Below the pieces are notes generated by a model, which was given only the letters and a program-made list of their open reading frames with translations, made no database searches and was not told the DNA's origin. The translations under genes were made by a program, and so were the position numbers. From Eretmocerus hayati (Eukaryota; Arthropoda; Insecta; Hymenoptera; Aphelinidae), in assembly GCA_029851415.1 (NCBI GenBank), contig CM056742.1, positions 93,672,748 through 93,736,747 on the forward strand: a stretch of 64,000 nucleotides of DNA, in the 5' to 3' direction. This document shows, one piece after another, positions 38,001 to 50,691 of this stretch. How positions within the stretch are numbered: the stretch's first letter is position 1; every line of letters begins with the position of its first letter.

Positions 38001-39200
38001 TGCTTCTCGACGCGTGTCTGTGTCTGTGAAGGCGGGGAGGGGGAGAATGCGGCTTCAGTAGAGAGCGCCAACGCCTGAGCGTTTCTCTAACTGAAACTGA
38101 TAAGAATTGAAGCAAGTTCAGCATGTGCCTCAGAGTGGGAAATTTCGAAAATTTTTGGAAATATTTTTTGAAAAAAAAACAATTTTTTATATTTTCGTTT
38201 TTTCAAAGTCCCGAAAAATTTTCGAATTTTCATTTTTCATATATCTGTTTTGTCGAAGCCCCGGAAAAAATTTTCATTCAATTTCCAAAATTTTTTGAAT
38301 TTTCATTCTCCACATTTTCTTTTCATTGAGGGTCCGGAAAAAATTCCGAATTTCTATCCAATATATTTTCGTTCTATATTGATTTCAGAAATAACGATTA
38401 ATCAAATTATTCATGGAATTACTTACCCGTACGATGTTTTTCCTAGATGTCGATGTCAACGAAAATATTCTGCAAGCTCACCTCATTATGTGTCAACTGT
38501 TTTTATACTCGCTCAACTTCTATGAGCACGTGTGTTCGCGACGAGCTTGAGAAGATGACTGCGGGCTGTTGAAAGAGCGCGCATCACTAAGAATCCCCTT
38601 TCCTTTTCTGGTGTCACGTTGTTTGATGCTTCTCGCGCGCGTATGTGTTTTTGAAGGCAGCGAGGAGACGACTGTGGCTCTGGTAGAGAGCGCGTATGTT
38701 TGAGCGTTCCTCTAAGTGAGACTAAGAAGAATGAAGGCAAGTTCAGGATGTGCTTCACGGTGGGAAATTTTGATAATTTCCGGAAAAATATTTTGAAAAA
38801 TAAAATAATTTTTTATATTTTTGTTTTCTTAAAATCCCGAGAAATTTTTCAATTTTCATTTTTATATATTCGTTTTGTCGAAGCCCGGAAAAATTTCATC
38901 TCTTACATTTTCTTTTTTTCTGAAGGCTCGGAGAAAATTCTGTTTTTCTATTCATTATGTTCCTATTCTATTCGAATCACTCGAACACCTTCGACTTTTC
39001 TGTTTCCACAATTCTATCGATTTCAGAAAAACGAGTAATCAAATTATTGATGGAATTATTTGCGCTTACGATGTTTTCTTCAGATGTGAATGTCCACGAT
39101 GATATTATGCAGCTCAGCTCTTTCTGCGTCGACTGTTCTTACACTCGCTAAACTTCAAAGAGTACGTGTATCCGCGATGGGCTCAAGCAGGTGACATTGG
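35060..39200. repeat. Array of about eight ~0.58-kb sub-repeats (macro-unit 1)
   Basis: Each unit has a GC-rich block beginning gagtacgtgtgttcgcgacggg (about 35091, 35596, 36180, 36760, 37316, 37905, 38524 and 39161), then a second block with aactgcggctccggtagagagcgcg, then an A/T-rich stretch (gaaaatttttgggaaaattttt). Many units also carry gagtaatt...aattactc, a short inverted pair. The two GC-rich blocks resemble each other (actgcgg, agagagcgcg). No ORF is shared by all units. Confidence 0.82.
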
Positions 39201-39410
39201 TGATATTGATCTTAGTACGAAGTAAGGCCCAGAATGAAAATTTTGAGTGTCACTTGTATATTTATCCCTGTAACCAACTGAGTAATTAATTCACGTCAAA
39301 TCGATGTACATCTCTTTGGCCTACTAGAAATTTTATTTGAGCATAACGATATTTTACAACATCATATTTCTGAATTTCCGATAGAAAACTTCCGTATTTT
39401 TATAATTAAA

Positions 39411-39710
39411 CACTAGCGTTATGTTTCGCGTTGCTCGGCCTGTAAAAGTCCCCGAGAAGCGTATCAGTTCACCAAAATGCTCTTTTAAATCAAATGAAAA
39501 TATGTTCTGTACCATTTTCACATATCGAGTTATATAATGATAACTTTCATGGTCTTCATGAGTTCAGACCCATGTGAGAAACCGCCGCTTAACTAAATGT
39601 ATAAAATTTTTGAAAAACGTACTCTCATTTGATTTGGAAGAGCATTTTGGAAAACTCATACGCCTATCGGAAACATTTACAAGCCGAGCAACGCGAGGCA
39701 TTACGCTAGT
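39411..39710. mobile_element. ~300-bp foldback element at the macro-repeat boundary
   Basis: CACTAGCGTTATG...CGCGTTGCTCGG at the left is inverted at the right (ccgagcaacgcgaggcattacgctagt, given in short pieces: ccgagcaacgcg, cattacgctagt). The two arms of ~100 bp pair over most of their length (caaaatgctctttt with gaagagcattttgg). The right end is exactly where macro-unit 2 starts. The left part recurs at 63890-64000. Confidence 0.8.
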
Positions 39711-41110
39711 TATTATATTAAGAGACACAAGGTGCCTATTCCCCCACGGAATCCCTATATCAGGGTTGCCAACATAAAATCGAATCAGTGTTGCCAACTT
39801 GACGGCACGAAAAGTCCCTAGACCAGGTCAAATGTCCCTAAATTTTTCCGCGATGTATAGAACACGTGTTTGAGTGTCGTTTACGTATTTTTGACGTATT
39901 TTTGAGTTTCTTATATGTATTTTCGATTTTTTTATATGTATTTATACGTTGATATTATATATTCGATTTGCTGCTAATTCTTGCCGTGAAGACGGTCGCT
40001 GATCGGTCTCACGGAGCCCTTTCGAACACTGCCCAAGCTTCCGAATCCGTTGGCGAAGGTTAGGAGCAATCGATTTTTATGTGTTTCGTTTATATATTTT
40101 CGTATTAAGTGCATGCTGGGAGTTATTTTATGGCGTATTTTAGTGAAACGTATCAGGAAATTCGAGACACCGCCATTTTCAACATCGAAGGTAGCCGAGT
40201 AACTTTTTACGGTTGTCAAGGCCGCCTCACTTTCAGATGTGAAGTAACTTTGGTGTTCGAGTTAGCTTTATTCAATGGTTTTTATTTCAATTTTTTGTTA
40301 GAGATAGATCGATCCGCATGAGTATTGGTTGATTTCGAATGAAATTGGTAATACAGTGACGATGAAGTCGAATCGTACTGACAAAGTGATGGAATGTTAA
40401 AGATCGAGAGGTTGTTATTTCGTTGATTTTGAATATATGATACATACGGATGGATTTCAAATTTCTGAAACTTTTCTGAATGAATTCGAGGAATCTTTGA
40501 TTTGACTTTGAAGATGATAATTTTCGTATTTCTACTCATACCGAGTGTGAAACTACGTAACACTTTGGAGTTTTTGAATTTATTTCTATTTGGAGGAGAA
40601 ATTAACCGTTTTTTTGAAAATCGAACTTATGAAGATATGAAGTGAGAAGCGGTTTACGTCTATCTCGCATGCTGATATTAGAGGACGTCATTTCATATGG
40701 GGGAGTGGTTGAGAGAACTCCTTTGACCAGTTTATGATTCAAGTGATTTTGATGAGAATTTAGGGATGGATAATTTACATCGAGGAAGGGTATCGTATAG
40801 ACTATTAGGAATGACTTTCGTAAATGAATCCAATATCACTCGATTGATGCAATCGTGAGGGGAGAATTGAATTGATGCATTGTGATGGTTTTTGCTACGC
40901 GATCATCAAGAGCAATTGTTAGACATTCACTAATCAGGGAAGCTCTTTAATTTCATACTATTTTTAGTATTTACGTTGAAAGATTTGAATTTTTGAGAAG
41001 TTTTTGATTTGACGTAATGATTCTAATATTCATCATCCTCGTCTTTTGTTCATGGAGTAAAATTGAGTTGAAACGGGGCAGTGTTTTATGTTAAGAGTGA
41101 AATTGTAACT

Positions 41111-43610
41111 CTTCATCACAGAGGTTGAAGGAGACATGATCAGATGAGACTGACCCGTCGATTTGGTTTACCAGTGTCGGGACCAAAGCGGCGCTCAGAT
41201 CAGAGGAAATCCAGCAACACGCTTCCGAAGAGTGGCGTTAGTATTGTGTTGTTGTTTTACAATAGCTGGGCAACAGGGAGTCACACTCTGTCGCACTCGG
41301 GAATGAGAAACCCAACTCCCATATGAGCCAAGGCATTATGTGACGCTGTTGCAACTCGTAAAAGTGTGGTGTGGTAGTTTTGAGTGAGTATGACGAGGAT
41401 GAGTTGAATTAATGTCATTAGAGAAGCTTTGAATTAGATCCTGATAGTGAAGATTATGTGAATGCTTTTACTCTTCGATGAAATTGGGATAATGATTTTA
41501 ATTTGTCAAGTGATAGTAGATTCATATATATTTTTCTAAATGAATCTGAATTGATTCAAGTAGAGCAGGGATCAGTACTTGGAATTTCTTAATATATTGA
41601 AAAATTTTAATTATGCCCTTTTTAAAAATTTGTATATATCTCATAATGAATAGAATATTATCCAACTTGAGATTGAAAGAATGCACAATTGAAAATTGTA
41701 TGTTTACTCTAAAGGGCGTAATTCCATTTGGGGGAGTGGTTGAGAGAATCTTTCTCACCAGTTTATGATTCAACTAATCTGCATTAGATTTAGGAATCGA
41801 TGATTTACATTGAGCGATGGTAATGTCTAAAGCATTCAAAATTACTTTTGTGAATGAATCCAATATCATTTGACCAATGCATTCGTGAGAGGAGAATCGA
41901 ATCGATGTATTGTGATGGTCTCTGATACGTGATCATTCAAGAACAATTGGTATAAAATTACTATTAGGGAAGCTTTTCGTTTTCATACTATCTTTAGTAT
42001 TTACGTTGAAAGATTTGAATTTTTGAGAAGATTTTGATCCGACGTAATGATTTTAATATTCATCATCCTCGTCTTCTGTTCATGATGTGAAATTGAGTTG
42101 AAACGGGGGAGTGTTTTATGTTAAGAGGAAAATTGTAACTCTTCATCACAGAGGTTGAAGGAGACATGATCAGATGAGACTGACCCGTCGGTTTGGTTAC
42201 CAGTGTCGGGACCAAAGCGGCGCTCAGATCAGAGGAAATCCAGCAACATGCTTCTGAAGAGTGGTGTTAGTGTTGTGTTGTTGTTTTACAACAGCTGGAC
42301 AACAGGGAGTCACACTCTGTCGCACTCGGGAATGAGAAACCCAACTCCCATATGAGCCAAGGCATTATGTGCTGTTGCAACTTGTAAAAGTGTGGTGTGA
42401 TACTTTCAAGTAAGTATGACGAGGATGAATGAAGCATTGAATTAGACCTTGTTAATGAAGATTACGTGAATGCATTTACTTTTTGATGAAATTAGAAGAA
42501 TGATTTTACTTTGTCGAGTGATAGTGGATTCATAAATATTTTTTCGGATAACTTTGAATTGATGCAAGTTAAGCTGGAATTAGTACTGGGAAATTCTCAA
42601 TATATTAAGAAATTTCAAATATGCTTCTTTTGAAAATTTGTATGAATCTCATCATGAATAGAATATTTTTCAGCTTGAGATCAAAAAGAAGTACAATTGA
42701 AGATTGTACGGAAAAATTCATTTGATGAGTTGTATTCTTTTTCGAATGCTTATTCTATGATAAATGAATCGACACGGGGATGGTTGGGGACATTACCCCA
42801 ACCATTTGATTTTATTTATCGAGTTTCGGGAGATTCAGATATTGATACATTTCACATTGGACATAATTACATGTAGAGTACGTAGCGGGATATCTTAAAC
42901 TAAAGTCTCATCACACATTATTCTAGTTACAGGTTTACATTTGGATGTCTTAAAATAGATTGAGTTATATTATACAATCGTATGAGAAGCGTATGTCGCC
43001 GTCTTGTTAACAGAATTAGTTATTGTACGAATTGAAGGAGAGTCGTCACAACAAAAGATTGAATTCTGAGAAACGTGCACGAAAGTCACTACATCGATGA
43101 ATGATCATTTTTTATCATACTCAATAATGAACGAATATATGAATGAAATTATCGAAATTCAATATACGATTCTAGGAACGAACTAATTCCAACAATATTT
43201 TGATCTGTAATTTATAACAACTCGTGATATTTGGTGAAGATTCTATTGAAATGAACAGGAATATCGATCTATCGTTTTCGTTGTGTGATATGGAGTGGAA
43301 TTGAGTGTGAATTGGTTTGTGTACATTGTTTCAGTGTATATGTAACTCTTCATCACAGAGGTTGAAGGAGACATGATCAGATGAGACTGACCCGTCGGTT
43401 TGGTTACCAGTGTCGGGACCAAAGCGGCGCTCAGATCAGAGGAAATCCAGCAACTTGCTTCTGAAGAGTGGTGTAAGTGTGTTGTAATTTTGAGTGAGAA
43501 TACCCTACATTTACAGCAGCTTGGCAACAGAAAATTGTAATCTGTCGATCTCAGAGATGATAGTCTCGATCTCTATGTGAGCCACGGCATCATACATTTC
43601 TGTCGCAACT
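41111..43610. repeat. Three ~1-1.2-kb sub-repeats in macro-unit 2
   Basis: Counterparts of 31571-34090, with cores at about 41118, 42148 and 43354 (spacing 1030 and 1206). Copies 2 and 3 lack one T in tttggtttacc, which breaks the minus-strand frame that the sister copies have. Confidence 0.8.
42780..42805. repeat. Perfect 10-bp hairpin, copy 2
   Basis: The same ATGGTTGGGG / CCCCAACCAT arms as copy 1 (42780-42789, 42796-42805), with loop acatta instead of caattt. Confidence 0.85.
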
Positions 43611-44559
43611 CGTTAATGTATTCGATTGCATTTGGATATGTAAACGATGTGTATTGTTGGGAATTATTCGTTAAAGTGTGGGACGATGGATCGATTTTGT
43701 TCGTAATTAAGATTAGTCTCAAATTAGATCGTGAAATCAAGGTTACATTGGTGAGATACCATTCATGCCATTTCAGTAGAATAGTAAATGCTATTTTCTT
43801 ATTTGTTTACGTTTTATGAAAAACTAATCAATCTAATGTTCTGACGACGATTTCATAGAATCATAATATTCAAAAAATTTCTATGGAGCTATATCTCATT
43901 GAATTTTTACAGATATTTTAGAATGTGAAGTGACACGGGTTGATACATGTAACTCACATTTGATGTCTTCGGAAGTTGATGCGATTCCAGAGGTATTATA
44001 AATTCCCTTGTTTTATGTGAATATCGTTATCCTTTCGTGCTTGAATCCATGTCATTTTACTGTAGTCCTGATCTTGTTACTTTTTCTGGAACGGGTGTAA
44101 CACGTTGAGTCGAAAACGTCTTGTAAATTCTTCATTGTACGATATTCACGATTGATTTTTGGATGCCTGTGGAATAATAGAGCAAAGTTTGAAATCGAAC
44201 TCTCCATTGGTGTCAAATTTGGTGAATTAGATGTTAATTCAACTGGATTTCATAATATAGTAATACATTCTCATGGAAGGGGAAATAGAGAATTAGAATG
44301 GCAGAGCCTGAAAATTCTGTCTTTGGAGGTAACTTATCAATTTCGTTTGGAATTATAGGGATTCAATTCATTTCTTGATATTATTATGTACTTGAATCTA
44401 CAAGATCTCGGAAAAGGTTTGAATTTTATATTTGGTATGTTTATCAAATTCGGAGAACACGAAGAACTATGATTTGATAGATATTACTTACTTTTACGCT
44501 CTTGAGTTGTAGATATCAATGTCCATAATGATATTTTGTAAGTCCTCCTTATTTACATA

Positions 44560-46530
44560 GAATTTTCTTGAATTGGATCTTGTCTTTAGCGTACGTATGT
44601 TCACCACTGTGTCAAGAGCCATAATGTGGGTTGGTAAGGGATCGCGCATCACCAATGGTATCTTATTCTTTCGAAGACACGTTTTTTGATTTCACTCGGC
44701 GCCTATGTCTGTCTTTGAAGGCAGCGTGGGGTCGACTCTGGCTCCGGTAGAGAACGCGAATGCCTGGGCGTTTCTTGTAACTGGAACTGATAAGAATGGA
44801 GGTAAGTTCAGAATGTGCCCCAGAGTGGGGAATTTCGAAAATTTTTGGAAGAATTTTTCGAAAAAAAATCAATTTTTTATATTTTTGTTTTTTCAAAATC
44901 CCGTAAAAATTTCGAATTTATATTCCTTATATCTTCGTTTTGCGAAGCCCCGGACAAAAACTTAAGTTTCTATTCACTATATCTTTGATCTATTTAAATC
45001 ATTAAAGATTCTTCACGTATATGTTTTCGTAACTCTAACGATTCCAGGAAAAACGAGTAATTGAATTAATGGAGAAATTACTCACCCTTCTCACGTTCTA
45101 TAGGTGTTGGTGTCCACGATGATATTCTGCAAGCTCACTTCATTTTTAATTGACTCTTCTTATGATTGCCCAACCTCATAGAGTACGTGTGTTCGCGACG
45201 GGCTCCAGAGGGTGACTGCGGGCCGTTGAGAGTGCGCGCATCACTAAGTATCCCCACTCCTTTTCCGGTGTCACGATGTTTGATGCTTTTCGGCGCTTGT
45301 GTGTCTGTAAAGGCAGTGAGGGGAAAACTGCGACTCCGGTAGAGAGCGCGTATGCCGGAGTGTCTCTTTCACTGGAATTGATAAGAATGGAGACAAGTTC
45401 AGAATGTGTCTCAGAGTGGGAAATTTTGAAAAATTTTCCGGAAAATTTTTCGAAAAAAAAATTAATTTTTTATATTCTTGTTTTGTGAAAATCCCGTAAA
45501 AATTTTGAATTTTTATTTTTTATATCTTCGTTTTTCGAAACCCGGTCAAAATCTCAAATTTTTATTCTTTACATCTTTAATCAATCTAGATCATTAAAAA
45601 ATTTCGACGTTTATGTTTTCGCAACTTCAACGATTCCAGGTAGAACGAGTAATTGAATTAATGGAGAAATTACTCACCCTTCTCACGTTCTATAGGTGTT
45701 GGTGTCCACGATGATATTCTGCAAGCTCACTTCATTTTTAATTGACTCTTCTTATGATTGCCCAACCTCATAGAGTACGTGTGTTCGCGACGGGCTCCAG
45801 AGGGTGACTGCGGGCCGTTGAGAGTGCGCGCATCACTAAGTATCCCCACTCCTTTTCCGGTGTCACGATGTTTGATGCTTTTCGGCGCTTGTGTGTCTGT
45901 AAAGGCAGTGAGGGGAAAACTGCGACTCCGGTAGAGAGCGCGTATGCCGGAGTGTCTCTTTCACTGGAATTGATAAGAATGGAGACAAGTTCAGAATGAG
46001 TCTCAGAGTGGGAAATTTTGAAAAATTTTCCGGAAAATTTTTCGAAAAAAAAATTAATTTTTTATATTTTTGTTTTGTGAAAATCCCGTAAAAATTTCGA
46101 ATTTTTATTTTTTATATCTTCGTTTTTCGAAACCCGGTCAAAATCTCAAATTTTTATTCTTTACATCTTTAATCAATCTAAATCATTAAAAATTCTCGAA
46201 GTTTATGTTTTCGCAACTTCAACGATTCCAGAAGGAGCGAGTAATTGAATTAATGATGGAATTACTCACCCTTCAGACGTTCCATAGATCTTGATGTCCA
46301 CGATGATATACTGTACGCCCACTTCATTTTCCGTTGACTCATCTTATGATTGCCCAACCTCATAGAGTACGTGTGTTCGCGACGGGCTCCAGAGGATGAC
46401 TGCGGGCCGTTGAGAGAGCACGCATCACTAAGTATACCCACTCCTTCTTCGGTGTCACGATGTTTGATGCTTTTTGGCGCGCGGGTGTGTCTGTGAAGGC
46501 AGTGAGTGATTCTTTTCGAATCACTCGAAC
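44560..46530. repeat. Array of about four ~0.58-kb sub-repeats (macro-unit 2)
   Basis: Unit blocks lie at about 44590, 45180, 45772 and 46363. The units beginning at 45078 and 45670 are nearly identical over about 592 bp, a very recent tandem duplication. Confidence 0.82.
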
Positions 46531-46549
46531 ACCTTCGACTTTCCTGTTT

Positions 46550-47330
46550 TGTGACGGCCAAGTCAGTCCGTCTCCCTCTCCCCCTGGACCGAATATTGTA
46601 ATGATAACATTTTGTGTTACAGCCTAAGCACGAGAAGAGTTGCTGCATAGTTTAGCCAGGTAAGAGGGAGAGAGACAGAGAGATGGCACCGTAGTAGGGC
46701 CCGCGCGCCCCATATTTTGAGCCGTCCCTGGCGCAAGCCAATGCTGCTCCGGCCAGCAACCTTTTACTATACATTCCGTCGTGACGTTTCGGAGCGCTCG
46801 CACGCGCCTATCGAGTTTATTATCGTGCGCGTTGTCCACGCCGCCCGGAGCCCGTCCTTGGCATCATTTAGCCGGGGCTCCGGTGCGTGCATTTCATTTA
46901 ACCTGTGCTGTGGTCTATGACCAAAATCATCATCGTCTGGGACAATTGCGAGCTGCCTGATCGTCGTGAGCTGCGAGGGCCGGTGCCCGATTCGAGGTCG
47001 AGTGACCAACCTGCGTCAAGGCCATTGATATTTGTAAGTGCCTCTCGCAAATCTCTCTCTCCTCTTTCTGGGCTTGTAGATTGTATTTTTCCCTAAATGC
47101 GCCCTCAATAATCGTGCGTGGGCTAGATTTATTCTAACGGTCAGCGGACCATTTGTAAATAGTTTTCTTTGAATAAATGCCCTTTCATTCTTAATTTCAA
47201 TCGAGCGTGTGCTCATTCAGTGCTCCCCTCTCCTGATTTCTTGAACAATTACAGCAATAGCTCACTCCCTGAGCCTCTCAAATAAAAGCAGGCTTCGCCT
47301 GCACGTGACGAGTCCACCAAAACCGTCACA
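46550..47330 (+). repeat. 5' LTR of the outer LTR element
   Basis: 781 bp, TGTGACGG to CCGTCACA. It has a GTAAGT donor-like site at about 47033 and AATAAA words near 47172 and 47280 that could serve polyadenylation. Confidence 0.93.
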
Positions 47331-49305
47331 TGGCGCCCGACAAAGGTGCTGTATGTTCAATTAAAATGAGTAGAAATTTCTCCCAATAAGTTGGCGAGCC
47401 ATTACATAGCGCCCAAATTTAGGTGCTGATTTCGGGAGAGAGTAGCACTCGAATGTTACTTCGTGTGTGTATTAGCATGTAAGTGTATTAGTGAGTGCAG
47501 TGTGATAAATTCCGTGTCCGGTGCGGATGAGTAAGTCAAGCCATCGCGCTTCGGACAATAGTTTTCTATCGTACTCCGTTTTGAGCGTTCGGACGAGTCC
47601 ATTTTCGTGCGTCGGTCGACTCGACCCCGAAAATTTTTCACGTGCCGCCTTTGGACACTCATCTACATGTATTTTTCTTATTTGTTAGATGCACTCGGCT
47701 TATTTTTGATTTGCAATATCTTAGTGCTCAGCTGATTGCGTGCAAATATAATTTGACCGTTTCGTAAATCTTTTGGTCTGATTTTTGAAACTTTAAAAAA
47801 TATTCAGTTAGCTTTTCGTGACATCTTGGCGCCCCGTGCTATAAGGCCGCTACACAACAGCTCGAGCGCGTGCCATATATGGGCATTGTTTACATCGCAC
47901 GTACCTGCCGCTCGCGACCGATTGAGCTCATCTTTGCTTTGATTTTTGAATGCACGAGTGCGAGAGAGACAGACGCGTCAGCGTAATATTCCAAAAATCT
48001 TCTCTCTCACCCGTTTCGTTGCTCGATCGGCCCGTCGTTGATCGTTTGGTCATACGTGCAACACGTTTCTATGTGTGTGTAAATTGCGTTTGTGAATACG
48101 CAAAGTGGTGCGAGCGAAAAATAGTGATGTATATAGATATACAAAGATGTTACGGAGTGTCTGGGAACTTGAATTATAATTCTCGTGTTCTAAAAATTCA
48201 AAAAAATAGAACGATGGCTAGAAACTCTTGGACGTTGTCCTCGTTGGTCGTATAAACAATTGAAATTGTTCATTTTGTTTATTTGACAATAATTATTGCA
48301 AATTGAGTCACTTGGCAGTATTTTGACCGTTTCTCTTTCTGAGTACTGTATACAATTTTGGAAATTCTTTCATAAACACAGTGAATTATTGATGACTTTT
48401 GCACACTTTCGCACTGCAATATTTAATTGTTTATAACAAATTTCTCAACAAAATATCGATTTATCTGGAAAATTGGTCGTTTTGACCAGAAAATTCCAAA
48501 AAAAAAAAAATATGAGTTGATGTATTATCGACCAGAAATGATTTTTTGTGAATGAAAATGGTCTCACTTGAAAATACAGAATGTATATGTAGATATAATG
48601 ACCATCATAGAGTCTAGCATTGCGCTACTGTGTGTGTATGCCTGAATTAGCGTGGGTGATGATAAAATAAGCTGCGCAAGTGCTTTTATGCAATATTCTT
48701 CATTTGATTGTTTGAAAAATCCTAACAAATTGCGTAGCTCTTTAGGAACTTATTCGACGTTAAATTATTAGAAGTTTAATACAAATTCATAAAAATTGGA
48801 AAATTACCAACAATTGGACATTCTGCAAATTTCAGCAAATTTCTGTCCAAACTGACTTTTTGGAGGCTCAAAATCGATACAGACCTACCTTTTTGTATTT
48901 TGATATCTAAAAGAGCTCTTTACTAATGAACTCACAATTCTTCTCAATAGAATTTTGAATCTGAAAATACTTATCAGGGATTCGGACTAATTTTGTCCAT
49001 AAGATGAACCATACTCAAAAGAGTTTGTTCATTTTTTTCCTGAGTATGAACATCTAAGTTTAGTCATTTGACTGCTAGCTCAAAAATTTCTACCGTGTTA
49101 TATACAACTCATTTGGACTTCATCCGTGGGCACAGTTTTCTCTCTAGTCATCGACTATAGACTTCGTCTTTTGTTTGATGCAAGGAGCACGTGGAGACCT
49201 AGAGCAAGTGGTCCATATGATGAGACATTTACAGTTAGAATCTAGAAATTCTGGAAATCTCATTTCTCTTTATCGCGATTGAAGGAGTACTTTGAAAATA
49301 ATTCC
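47331..49305 (+). other. Primer-binding site and ~2-kb leader of the outer element
   Basis: TGGCGCCCGACAAAGGTG at 47331-47348 begins with the TGGCGCCC typical of tRNA-Lys-type priming in Ty3-like elements. The tRNA itself was not verified. A weaker echo (tagcgcccaaatttaggtgc) lies near 47400. The remaining leader is AT-rich; the ORF at 47950-48255 shows no motif and is probably chance. Confidence 0.65.
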
Positions 49306-49427
49306 ATGATGTCTCCTAATAATATTTCGAGTAATCAAGTTCTCACATGGTCCAATTGGATTTGTAACCTCTCTGAGGATAAAATTCGAGTAGCGCTCGC
49401 AAAGCTTGAGCTGAAATTTGATAGTTT
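49306..49427 (+). pseudogene. Outer-element ORF, first 40 codons, before the nested insertion
   Basis: Starts at ATG 49306 (MMSPNNISSN); an upstream in-frame TTG exists but ATG ATG is the likely start. The text LTWSNWICNLSEDKIRVALA, continued after the insertion by NHQGLMRRSIGQYVED, resembles a SAP-like helix-turn-helix of the type found in some Ty3-group Gag proteins. The reading continues in frame at 59434 once the inner element and one GTTT are removed. Confidence 0.7.
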
Positions 49428-50492
49428 TGTGGCGTCCCAGACGACGCAACAGTTAAAATAATATTTCTCAACATGGAGGAATATTATTGACCAGCAGGAA
49501 CGAATAAGCAGGTCAGTAAATCAGCAGAATCAAAGCATTAGCCAGTAACTGGATGATACACATGTTACATGTAACATGTGTAACAGACCATGAGAAATTA
49601 AACAAAGAGCTCTGCCAGCATTGTAACACATGTGTTACATGTGTTACAATCGAAAGTAGAACACTTTTAAAATCATTTTTTTCAGTCGAATCATCAAAAT
49701 TAACTTGTGTCCGCACGTATAAATTGGAACAACAACATTCATTCTTCGATTTAGTCTGTGACAAAGCTCTGCCCGGTAGTGGGCTACGTACGTCTCAAAA
49801 TTCACTCAACCACTCACCTAAGTGCGCGTAGAGAACGCATGAAAAAGTCAAGTTAAAAGTGCGGACACGTAAGCTTGATCTGATCCCGTCGAAAAGTAGG
49901 CCGACGTTATCCGCCTCAGCTGTAAAGGGCCAGCTCCGAATCTGCTCTCACCTGCTTATCAGTTCCTGCCTCGAAGAATATCATCTCTCGAGTAGTTCTG
50001 TAAGTTCGTCTGATTTTGAGTCACGCAAATTGTATTTAGATATTAAGGTACTATATTTTGTTCAAGACATTATAATTTGGTTTAGATGAATCCAAAACTC
50101 ATTTGCTAATTATACGCTATTATTTTCTGAAGATTTTACAATCTAATATTTCATCTATATTGAAACTATTAAGGTCAAATTGATCATTCCTAAAAATCCA
50201 AATTCAATCAATTATTACTTCTGAAATCTACATTCCAAATTCCTAAAATCACTTCAATCATTTCTTTAAAACTACGATTCATTTGATCCAATTTTGATGA
50301 ACAAATATCTCTCAATCTGGAATATTCATATATATACGCAACCAGAGACTAACAATATATATACATCCAGTCGGAAGCCTCAACGCAATAACAGAGAATA
50401 GGTAAGTGCAACTGGGCAGTCCGCCCGTAAGCTGTTCACACGAACTCAAATAATTTATTTGTTACCCCGAGCCCTCCGCTCGGGTCATAACA
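49428..50492 (+). repeat. 5' LTR of the inner element
   Basis: 1065 bp. The U3 part has a 24-bp perfect palindrome at 49558-49581 and a second palindrome TGTAACACATGTGTTACA at about 49621-49638. A TATA motif and a splice donor lie near its 3' end. Confidence 0.93.
50327..50408 (+). promoter_or_regulatory. LTR promoter and splice donor
   Basis: CATATATATACG at 50327-50338 is a TATA-like box, with a second TATATATAC at 50356-50364. AATAG|GTAAGT places a consensus splice donor after 50401. Its natural partner is the acceptor at 57355, giving a spliced env transcript as in errantiviruses. Confidence 0.6.
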
Positions 50493-50691
50493 TTTTGGCA
50501 TCCCTTGTGGGGAACAGTTATAGTTGCACTTGGTTATTCCTGTTCATCAGCTCGACCACTTTCTTTCGGGCAATCTAGGTGTCGAGATCGCATTTTTTTT
50601 GTATTTCGCGCCAGTCTGACCGTCACTCTTTAGACACCACTATTCCATCCATATTTCAAAGGTCACACCAACTCAACTTCAGTATCTTATC
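50493..50691 (+). other. Primer-binding site and gag leader of the inner element
   Basis: Three bases after the LTR, TGGCATCCCTTGTGGGGAAC (50496-50515) starts with TGG and is the candidate primer-binding site. It resembles a tRNA-Lys-type site in layout but is not identical. The gag ATG follows at 50692. Confidence 0.5.

Larger units (their letters stand above)
30169..39710. repeat. Macro-repeat unit 1 (~9.54 kb)
   Basis: The sequence starting tattatattaagagacac at 30169 restarts at 39711, and long collinear similarity follows (for example gactgacccg at 31601 and 41148, 32623 and 42178, 33851 and 43384, offsets 9533-9555). Content in order: a unique-looking 1.4-kb head, three ~1-1.2-kb sub-repeats, a ~1-kb spacer, about eight ~0.58-kb sub-repeats, and a ~300-bp foldback element at the right edge. 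No ORF is kept open in both units. Confidence 0.88.
39711..46549. repeat. Macro-repeat unit 2, left part, cut by the outer LTR element
   Basis: Collinear with 30169-39710, but with only about four ~0.58-kb sub-repeats. At about 46500 the sequence jumps from one sub-repeat into what corresponds to about 38975 in unit 1, so several units were lost, probably by unequal exchange. It continues at 63482 after the inserted retroelement. Confidence 0.85.

Noticed and set aside
36725..38758. Arg/Ser-rich minus-strand ORFs in the ~0.58-kb units
   Set aside because: They start and stop at different places in each unit; composition follows the repeat, not coding constraint.
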